DNA of 18,244 nt from positions 1 to 18,244 of the forward strand of contig DAOVGH010000070.1 of NCBI GenBank assembly GCA_030672485.1, in the 5' to 3' direction. Below are positions 1 to 6,345 of the stretch, one piece after another; position 1 is the stretch's first letter; every line of letters begins with the position of its first letter. The position numbers and the translations under genes were made by a program. The stretch is from Desulfobacterales bacterium (GTDB taxonomy: Bacteria; Desulfobacterota; DSM-4660; Desulfatiglandales; B25-G16). Below the pieces are notes generated by a model. It searched no databases. It was not told the DNA's origin and saw only the letters and a list, made by a program, of their open reading frames with translations.

Positions 1-402
<402 letters not shown>

Positions 403-449
403 AATCATCTACCTTTTATTTTTTCGACTCAGTGCCTTAAATAAGCCTT

Positions 450-566
<117 letters not shown>

Positions 567-575
567 TTTTTCGTA

Positions 576-608
576 CCCCTTATTGATTTGCTAATAAGGG
601 GTTTTTTA
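576..608 (+). terminator. Intrinsic terminator of the rRNA operon
   Basis: A perfect 9-bp stem pairs CCCCTTATT (576-584) with AATAAGGGG (593-601) around an 8-base loop and is followed at once by six T residues (602-607). It sits 10 bases after the 5S end and 11 bases before the convergent rsmE stop codon. The T-run is only on the rRNA side; on the minus strand the stem is followed by TACGAAAAAT, so it is probably not an efficient terminator for rsmE. Confidence 0.92.
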
Positions 609-618
609 TACTCTATTA

Positions 619-1371
619 TTAACAGATAACGTTTAAGTCTCCCCATTCATATTGGATAATTGATAGTAGTGACACAGCTGCTGTTTCCGTACGCAAAATC
701 CTATTTCCTAAGGATATTGTTTGAAAACCAGCTTTCCTTGCCAGATTGATTTCATCTTGGGTGAAACCTCCTTCAGGTCCAACTACAGCCAAGATATGAG
801 GTAGCGGGCTCATAGATCTGAGGATCTTTTTGAGATGTACCTTTTCTTCATTTTCCCATAACAGGATCTTTAGGGTCTTCTTATCTGCCGCATTTTCAAC
901 AATTTCTTCAAATGGTAAAGGAGGATTTAAGGTCGGCACAAACGCCCTACCACATTGTCTGGAGGCCGATTTCATAATTTCCATCCAACGATCCATCCTA
1001 TTTATTAGATGGCCTGGTTTTAATCTTATGACCGTCCTTTCTGAATAGAAAAGGTGGATTGAATTTATCCCCAATTCCGCCATTTTTTGGATAAGATAAT
1101 CCATGGAGTTAGATTTAATAAGCGCCTGAGCCAGGCTGATCTGTATTGGTGAAGAGGGTGGAGGTAAAATACTCTTGTTGATTTTGACCTTTACTTCTTT
1201 GTAATTTGACTTTTCTATTGTTGCCTCGAATAATCGGCCTTTACCATCCATGAGAATCAGCTTTTCACCTTTCTTCATTCTCAGGACTTTGCTTATATGT
1301 CTGGCCTCCTTGCCAGTGAGAGATAGCGAATGGGTTGTGGGTGCAATTTCTTCAACGAAAAACCTTCTCAT
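619..1371 (-). CDS. rsmE: 16S rRNA (uracil(1498)-N(3))-methyltransferase RsmE
   Basis: A 250-residue protein, the usual RsmE length. The family methylates N3 of U1498 (E. coli numbering) in the decoding region of 16S rRNA on the assembled 30S subunit, using S-adenosylmethionine. An N-terminal PUA-like segment (about 1-70; KEARHISKVLRMKKG at 21-35) is followed by the SPOUT methyltransferase domain. Visible signatures are KMAELG (96-101), SRQCGR (137-142), VGPEGGFTQDE (197-207) and LGNRILRTETA (221-231), the last two being parts of the trefoil knot that binds SAM. The ATG is preceded by GAGGG at 6-7 bases spacing. The gene is convergent with the rRNA operon and seems monocistronic. No prmA, its common neighbour in other bacteria, is present upstream. 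Confidence 0.95.
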   Translation of the reverse strand: MRRFFVEEIAPTTHSLSLTGKEARHISKVLRMKKGEKLILMDGKGRLFEATIEKSNYKEVKVKINKSILPPPSSPIQISLAQALIKSNSMDYLIQKMAELGINSIHLFYSERTVIRLKPGHLINRMDRWMEIMKSASRQCGRAFVPTLNPPLPFEEIVENAADKKTLKILLWENEEKVHLKKILRSMSPLPHILAVVGPEGGFTQDEINLARKAGFQTISLGNRILRTETAAVSLLSIIQYEWGDLNVIC

Positions 1372-1768
1372 TTATCCCTCTTCTTCACTAAGCTGCTCCA
1401 GTTTACCTAGTGAACGTATTTCTCAAGGCCAACTCTAAAGATCGTAGACGGAGTGAAGGGTAGCCGAATTCCGGATATCCCGCAACAGCAGCATTGAAAG
1501 AAGCCGCCTGGATCTTGCCATGGGGATTTAATCCAGCAGCTTTGCTCCGGTAAATCTCGCAGTCCTGTTAACATCACCGTCCTTTGAGAACTAAATAGGG
1601 TTTTGCAATAATCGATCTCTGGGGACACCTTGCTTGTCCTTCAATCATGGCTGTTCAGAGTCTATCGGTTTGTCGGTCTGAGCCTTTATGTCAATAAACT
1701 GGCCAGGGACTGTCTCTTGTGCGCTGGTATCCATACTTAACATGTTCATTCCATCACCAAACGTATCT
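1372..1768 (-). other. Gene-poor decayed stretch with short coding fragments
   Basis: No intact gene is recognised. On the minus strand about 1407-1560, one frame reads KAAGLNPHGKIQAASFNAAV and on to AGYPEFGYPSL, with protein-like composition. A neighbouring frame ends with FRVGLEKYVH just before a stop at 1407-1409. Together they look like the C-terminal end of a lost protein broken by frameshifts; I could not name the family. Just upstream on the same strand a 34-codon ATG ORF (1645-1749) begins 19 bases after the stop of the 50-residue membrane-protein ORF. It has a modest GGTG RBS but no recognisable similarity. It may be a second small gene or chance. Confidence 0.3.
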
Positions 1769-1921
1769 CTAAGATTTCTTTTGAACAAGTTTGGTCACCT
1801 GTAGGATAACGATAATAGCGGCGGCTACAGCAGCGAACCGAATGTGCATGAAGAACAGGCGGGCAACTATGATCCAAGCGGCACAAAGCAAGACCAGAAT
1901 ATCAATAATCCTCTCCTTCAT
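1769..1921 (-). CDS. Small two-helix membrane protein, 50 residues (hypothetical)
   Basis: The ORF encodes 50 residues beginning MKERIIDILVLLCAAWIIVA and ending VTKLVQKKS. Two hydrophobic segments, about residues 5-25 and 29-44, are separated by a short basic/aromatic turn (RLFFMHIR), and the tail is lysine-rich. It looks like a hairpin membrane protein with both ends probably cytoplasmic. Support for a real gene is unusually good: an ATG with GAGGTG at about 4-6 bases spacing (1926-1931) and, about 60 bases upstream, a promoter-like TTGACA-17-TACACT. I do not recognise a family. It lies inside a stretch otherwise filled with decayed genes, so it may be a leftover cargo or lysis/toxin-type gene of a lost mobile element; that role is a guess. 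Confidence 0.5.
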   Translation of the reverse strand: MKERIIDILVLLCAAWIIVARLFFMHIRFAAVAAAIIVILQVTKLVQKKS

Positions 1922-1983
1922 AATTCACCTCATAGTTTTCACAATTTCTAATAAAATGATAGAGCTTCTTTTTGGGCGAAGTC

Positions 1984-2012
1984 AGTGTAAGATGAAGGAA
2001 TTTATGTGTCAA
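1984..2012 (-). promoter_or_regulatory. Sigma70-type promoter for the 50-residue membrane protein
   Basis: Read on the minus strand, TTGACA (2012-2007) is a perfect -35 box. It is followed after 17 bases by TACACT (1989-1984), a 4/6 match to the -10 consensus. The predicted transcription start near 1977 gives a leader of roughly 55 bases before the ATG at 1921. Confidence 0.5.
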
Positions 2013-2123
2013 TGTAAAAGGCATCTCAACATATAGCGGTTGTGCTTGACGGGGCCTTTAGATAACAGCCAGCCAGAAGCCAGATGTAAATCGCCCAAGA
2101 AGACAAATCCCAGTACAGGAGCG

Positions 2124-2573
2124 ATGAAACAGGGTGTCGCAGATAAAATGCACATTAATCGATATGCCTGACCTATTACTGGCGATACTTACGTAAAGGT
2201 GGGTCATGGACCATTACCTTCTGGGATTCATGGTTTAATAACTGAAGATTCTTGGTTGAGTCCAGACCATTTACAGCTTGTCACGGAGTCAGTGAGTGTG
2301 CAGAAATCTCCATATCCTCCCATCACGGCATTAAGAGAACCTAATATGGAACATTTTTCTGAATCAGACATTGAGTGTTTAAAAGAGTCATTATAGAAAT
2401 ACGGTGAGAAATCTTTCGAAGAGTTAAGAAAGCTTACTCATAATGAAAGGCGCTATCTTGAAACAGAAATGACTCAGCCGATTGATTATGCATTAATGGT
2501 AGATGAAGACAATCCTAATCGGGATGAGATTATTGAGGAAATGTCTGAAACTGCCCCCTATGTTCAGGTTTGA
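2124..2573 (+). pseudogene. Panacea/DUF4065 (SocA-like) domain protein, nonsense-disrupted
   Basis: One continuous frame resembles the Panacea (DUF4065) domain found in SocA-type antitoxins and phage or island proteins. Reading through stops, it gives ADKMHINRYA(stop)PITGDTYVKVGHGPLPSGIHG at about 2139-2240, then SESDIECLKESL(stop)KYGEKSFEELRKLTH at about 2358-2441, ending at TGA 2571-2573. The two internal stops are TGA at 2169-2171, where the family usually has Arg (CGA to TGA is one change), and TAG at 2394-2396. The N-terminus before about 2139 no longer resembles the family. Such domains typically act as antitoxins beside variable toxins; no partner gene survives here. Family assignment is from remembered motif patterns. 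Confidence 0.6.
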
Positions 2574-2748
2574 CAGTGCTACAACCTGAAGCTTTTGGGT
2601 CGTTGATGCTGATCTGCGGCAGTTTTTGACATCATTGGCTAGGTAAAAGTCAACAATAAATTCTCACGGGATAGGTAGCTAGCACCGAAAAGGGCAACCC
2701 TGGCCCCTTCCCATGAGCAGACTACAGGGTAGAAAGTGGGGGGTTTTT
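2574..2748. other. Intergenic stretch, no gene seen
   Basis: This lies between the Panacea-like pseudogene and the integrase remnant. No ORF with a plausible start, no RNA gene and no strong hairpin is visible. It ends in GGGGGGTTTTT just before the integrase ATG at 2749, consistent with a former RBS-containing leader. Confidence 0.4.
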
Positions 2749-3253
2749 ATGAAAAGAGGCACTATTTACAAAAGAGGTAACATCCATCTGCTAAAGTATT
2801 ACCTCAACGGTAAACCTTATGAACCAACCAAGAGTTCCAAGGAGGTATCAGAAATATAAAACCTTTCATGGGGCCAGGTTGACCTTGACCAGGGGATTGT
2901 CAGGCTTGAGGCAGGGGAAACTAAGAATGATGAACGCCGGACATTATACCTTGACGAAGAGCTAAGAGAACTCTTTAATCGTCAATGGGAAGATAGAAAG
3001 AAAAGCGGAAAGCTAATCCCTGCGGTTAGGAATATGGTTAGCGCCGCTATGCCTGAAAGGGTGGGATGGTATCAGGACACAAGACAAGAAGCATATTTGA
3101 GAGATACAATATTGTGAATGATACCGATTTGAAACTTGCAGCGCAAAAGCAGGAAGCATATCTAAAAGGCCAGATGGTTACAAAAACGGTTATAATTTCT
3201 GATTTGGAGACAAAAAGAGGGCTCAAGCAAAACGCTCAAACCCTTGACACTTC
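2749..3253 (+). pseudogene. Tyrosine integrase remnant adjoining tRNA-Leu
   Basis: Several integrase blocks survive in order but with large pieces missing. MKRGTIYKRGNIHLLKYYLN (2749-2808) is a typical integrase N-terminus. After KEVSEI comes a TAA at 2857-2859, then NLSWGQVDLDQG and TKNDERRTLYLDEELRELF (about 2860-2981), part of the catalytic core. Intact relatives read EILNL here, so the TAA looks like a TTA-to-TAA change, and roughly 140 residues are deleted just before it. AVRNMV and PERV (near 3022-3064) directly follow SGKLIP, so the box carrying HDFRRT with a catalytic Arg is deleted. A frameshift near 3064 then leads to MVSGHKTRSIFERYNIVNDT (3066-3125), which holds the catalytic Tyr. 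The frame runs into the 3' end of the tRNA-Leu gene, the classic place for integrase at a tRNA attachment site. It cannot be functional. Confidence 0.85.
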
Positions 3254-3341
3254 TGGTGCCGGAGGTCGGAATCGAACCGACACGGACTCGAGGTCCGGAG
3301 GATTTTGAGTCCTCTGCGTCTACCAGTTTCACCACTCCGGC
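3254..3341 (-). tRNA. tRNA-Leu (anticodon CAA, reads UUG)
   Basis: The minus strand folds into a type II tRNA. The 7-bp acceptor stem pairs GCCGGAG (3341-3335) with CTCCGGC (3264-3258), with discriminator A at 3257 and CCA encoded at 3256-3254. The anticodon stem GAGGA/TCCTC encloses the loop CTCAAAA, giving CAA at 3307-3305. The long variable arm CGGACCTCGAGTCCG and the T-arm GTCGGTTCGATTCCGAC are clear. The A37-A38 context and long variable arm fit leucine. The 3' end borders the integrase remnant, so this gene was probably an att site. No second copy of the tRNA 3' end is visible to the left in this window. Confidence 0.97.
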
Positions 3342-3352
3342 ATTAGGTCTTC

Positions 3353-3380
3353 ATTATAACTAAGAGGCATAGATTGTCAA
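3353..3380 (-). promoter_or_regulatory. Consensus promoter of tRNA-Leu
   Basis: On the minus strand TTGACA (3380-3375) and TATAAT (3358-3353) are both perfect consensus boxes, separated by 16 bases. The predicted start near 3346 lies about 5 bases before the mature tRNA 5' end at 3341, so the tRNA appears to be a single-gene transcript with its own strong promoter. Confidence 0.85.
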
Positions 3381-3498
3381 TATGGCAACCCAAAAATCAG
3401 CTATTAGAGAGCTCCTCTTATTTACCCACATTTTTCAGAAGACTCTTAAGCCCATTATAGATAGCCTGTTGCTTCTCCCTGTCTCACCTATGGCCTGC

Positions 3499-5934
3499 CT
3501 ACGACGGACTCGGACGCCCTCCTCTCTTGACCTTTCTCCTTGTTTTCTGTTCTGACTCCTTGATTGATTCGCTCATTGCCTTTAATCTTTCCATGACCAG
3601 ATAATTCAGGGTGTCTTTCGGGTAATTTCCTTTTTTGTCCCTTTTTCCTGCCTTGACACCGGTTAAAATCTCAATCCCCTCATCCATATTTTCAATGGCA
3701 TAGATATGAAATTTACCCTTTTCTACAGCACTCAGAAGCTCTTTTTTAAGCATCAAATCGTTTATATTCCTTTTTGGAATAATAACCCCTTGCTCCCCGG
3801 TCAGACCCTTGGCCTTACAGACATCGAAAAAACCCTCTATCTTCCTGGTAATACCACCAATAGGCTGACATTCGCCTAACTGGCTTACAGAACCAGTGAC
3901 AGCAATTCCCTGACGTATAGGTCTATTTGACAGGCAGGAGAGGATAGCAAAAAGCTCAGCAGCCGAGGCGCTGTCTCCATCAACCATTCCATAGCTTTGC
4001 TCAAAGGTAACGCTGGCTGAAAGTGCGAGCGGCTTGTCCAGAGCATATTTGTTTTTCAGGTAACTTTCCATAATCAAGATTCCTTTGGTATGTATATTCC
4101 CGCTCATCTTGGCCTCCCGCTCAATATCCACTACCCCTTCCTTACCAGGCGTAGCCGTAGCGGTAATCCTTATCGGCTTAGCAAACGCGTAATCACCTAA
4201 GTCGTAAATGGTTAAACCATTTACCTGGCCAACGACTTCCCCTTTTGTCTGGATATGGAGAACCTCTTCTTCAATCATCTCCTGGATTTTCATCTCCATA
4301 AGATTTGATCTTTGTCTCTTTTCATCAATGGCCCTCTCGACATCACTTGATTGAATAGACTTTTTCCCCCGTTGCTTGGCCCAGAAGTTTGCCTCTACTA
4401 CTAAATCCTTTATTTCCGGCAACCTCAGCGACATTTTTCGCTGGTTTCCCACTAGTTCAGATGTGTACTCTATTATTCTGGCCAGACCTTCTTTTTCAAT
4501 GTCCAGTAGATGTTCCTCTTCGCAAACCTTGGCAATATAGGAAAGATAATTTCTGATCTGTGTTTTGGTCTTTTTTGTATTATCATCAAGCTGGGCCTTG
4601 ACCTTAAACATCTTTTTGAAATCGCTGTCAAAACAGTAGAGAAGGTGATATATATAAGGGTCGCCTATCAATACTATCTTGATATTTAGGGGAATAGGAA
4701 TGGGTTTTAGGGTCTTTGTTGATATAAATCCTATTTCTTCTGCCAGGTCTTCAATCCTAATCTCCTTGTTTTTGATCGCCCTCTTAAGGGCATTCCAAGA
4801 TCCAAGACTTCGCAGCAAATCGATCGCCTTGATAATGAGATAGCCGCCACTCGCCCTGTGGAGTGCTCCGGGTCGTATCATGGTGAAATCTGTAAACAGG
4901 GTACCAAACTGCGACTGCTTCTCTATTCTGCCAAAGAGATTTGGATAGGTAGGGTTGGTTTCAATTATAACTGGGGCCCCCTTTGATTTTGAGTTGTCAA
5001 TCAACGCATTTACCTCATAGCGAGAGAATGAGGACTCGGGTTGGGGCATAAGAAATGGGGCCTGATGGATTAATTGTTTTTGTTTGAAATTATCTATGTT
5101 AAGGATAATATCATCCTTCATCCCTTTGAGATACTCTAACACCTCCGGCAGATCCTCATACCTTGTCTCAAGCTCTTCTATTAGGTGTCCAACGCGGTAG
5201 AGGGCTATCTTGTTGTCAAGCCCTTTAATCTGCTCTTTCAGTCCTCTATCCAGGTTCCTAATGGCCCTCATTGTCTCCTTCATCTCTTTCTGCAATTCCT
5301 GGCTCACCTTCTGGAGCCTTTTTCTTTCTTTCTCTGGCAGGGCACCAATAGTCTCGTCATCCATTTGTTTGCCATCCTTTGATGGCATAATCATCATTCC
5401 CACCTGACTAATGTTTAGAATAAATCCCTCCTTGTTTGCCCTTTTTTCCAATAGGGAGATCAATTCGTTCCTCTTGGTATCAAATATTTTGGATATAGCT
5501 CCCCTTTCTTTATTATAATCCTCACTTTCAAAGACATCCTGTATCTCTGTCTTAACCTCTTCTATAAACTCAGATATGTCCTTCTTTAATTTGAGGCCCA
5601 TACCTCTTTTCAATTCAAGGAATTTCGGCGTGTCTGGTTCCTGAAAATTATATACGTAGCACCAGTCAGAGGGTGGCGGATCTTTTTTGCCTATTTTCTC
5701 AATGTATGTTTTGGCGATAAAGGTCAAACCGGTCCTATCTGGTCCGGCTACATAGAGATTATAGCCATTTCTTGGCATCTTGAGCCCAAATTTAATGCCT
5801 TTGACTGCCTTATCCTGGGCCACCAACAACTGTCTCCCTTTATTTATTTCTCCAGTAGACTCCACACCAAGGGAATCTGGGTCACACAATCCCCGAAGCC
5901 TTCTTAGCGCCACTTCCTTAGATTTTCTATCCAT
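3499..5934 (-). CDS. Lon-family Ser-Lys peptidase with degenerate AAA+ domain (AAA_32, LonC/YcbZ type)
   Basis: An 811-residue protein. A P-loop-like segment GPDRTGLT (64-71) lies in an AAA_32-type N-terminal module. A charged, probably coiled-coil region (about 200-275) follows, then the rest of the AAA module (FGRIEKQSQFGTLFTDF; GGYLIIKAIDLL in the Walker B position) and a C-terminal Lon protease domain (about 560-760). The catalytic Ser is S655 in DGDSASAAE and the Lys is K698 in GGITRKIEGF; their 43-residue spacing equals that of the E. coli Lon dyad (679/722). The P-loop lysine is replaced by Leu, which suggests weak or absent ATP hydrolysis, as in ATP-independent LonC proteins; YcbZ-like relatives usually have Arg there. 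The ATG is preceded by AGAAGGG. The tail is basic (KTRRKVKRGGR). The gene stands alone, divergent from the fad operon. The role is presumably cytosolic proteolysis; substrates are unknown. Confidence 0.88.
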   Translation of the reverse strand: MDRKSKEVALRRLRGLCDPDSLGVESTGEINKGRQLLVAQDKAVKGIKFGLKMPRNGYNLYVAGPDRTGLTFIAKTYIEKIGKKDPPPSDWCYVYNFQEPDTPKFLELKRGMGLKLKKDISEFIEEVKTEIQDVFESEDYNKERGAISKIFDTKRNELISLLEKRANKEGFILNISQVGMMIMPSKDGKQMDDETIGALPEKERKRLQKVSQELQKEMKETMRAIRNLDRGLKEQIKGLDNKIALYRVGHLIEELETRYEDLPEVLEYLKGMKDDIILNIDNFKQKQLIHQAPFLMPQPESSFSRYEVNALIDNSKSKGAPVIIETNPTYPNLFGRIEKQSQFGTLFTDFTMIRPGALHRASGGYLIIKAIDLLRSLGSWNALKRAIKNKEIRIEDLAEEIGFISTKTLKPIPIPLNIKIVLIGDPYIYHLLYCFDSDFKKMFKVKAQLDDNTKKTKTQIRNYLSYIAKVCEEEHLLDIEKEGLARIIEYTSELVGNQRKMSLRLPEIKDLVVEANFWAKQRGKKSIQSSDVERAIDEKRQRSNLMEMKIQEMIEEEVLHIQTKGEVVGQVNGLTIYDLGDYAFAKPIRITATATPGKEGVVDIEREAKMSGNIHTKGILIMESYLKNKYALDKPLALSASVTFEQSYGMVDGDSASAAELFAILSCLSNRPIRQGIAVTGSVSQLGECQPIGGITRKIEGFFDVCKAKGLTGEQGVIIPKRNINDLMLKKELLSAVEKGKFHIYAIENMDEGIEILTGVKAGKRDKKGNYPKDTLNYLVMERLKAMSESIKESEQKTRRKVKRGGRPSPS

Positions 5935-6345
5935 ATCGTTACCCTTCTACTATCTTACGTTTACCAAACTTTCTGCATTCCTTATCAACCCTTCTGCTAA
6001 ATTGCAAGGCAATATTTGAGCGGTGTCTGTTGACAGTCGTTCCGCCGCAGACCTGTTGCAACTAACTAAAAAATGAATTAATTCAGACAAATAGCAGCAG
6101 AGATAGAGATAATTTCAATAGTGCATCTAACTATTTAGAAATACAAATACAATGGACTACTCACTACAGACTGCTGACATTATCACAAATTTGTTTGACT
6201 CCAATTTTCGTGGATGGTAGTTTTTAAACAATGAATGACAATTCATTCATTGTTTTTTCTACTTTCTGTCTTAACCAGCTTTGTTGCATAACAAAGTCAC
6301 ACATATAGATCTTGAACGACTATAGGGAAAGGTGGAGGTTTATGT
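5935..6345. other. Divergent intergenic region between the Lon-like gene and fadN
   Basis: About 410 A+T-rich bases without a plausible gene. It contains a cluster of palindromes: TGAATTAATTCA (6074-6085, perfect), ACAAATTTGT (6185-6194, perfect), the long operator-like palindrome at 6226-6255, and CTTTGTT-GCAT-AACAAAG at 6279-6296. Candidate + strand promoters are TTGACT-17-TAGTTT (6195-6223), whose start would fall inside the operator, and a weaker TTGTTG-17-TATAGA near 6282-6310. I see no convincing promoter for the Lon-like gene on the minus strand. Confidence 0.6.
6226..6255. promoter_or_regulatory. FadR/TetR-type operator palindrome upstream of fadNAE
   Basis: Two perfect 13-base arms (AAACAATGAATGA at 6226-6238 and TCATTCATTGTTT at 6243-6255) flank a 4-base centre CAAT. 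The inner 18-mer TGAATGACAATTCATTCA matches the Bacillus FadR consensus TGAATGAMTARTCATTCA, as I remember it, at 16 of 18 positions, missing only in the centre. FadR of Bacillus is a TetR-family repressor released by long-chain acyl-CoA, and fadNAE is among its targets. The site is 90 bases before the fadN ATG and overlaps the predicted start of a candidate promoter, a repression geometry. It is followed by T residues, so a terminator reading is possible, but no + strand gene lies upstream. Confidence 0.65.

Noticed and set aside
1407..1628. A 73-codon minus-strand ORF after the small membrane protein
   Set aside because: The most protein-like stretch is in a different frame from this ORF, and neither frame is intact. 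It is described as a decayed fragment, not as a gene.
6226..6258. Reading the fad upstream palindrome plus T-run as an intrinsic terminator
   Set aside because: The arms are AT-rich, no + strand gene lies upstream to terminate, and the sequence matches a known operator consensus. A secondary attenuator role is not excluded.
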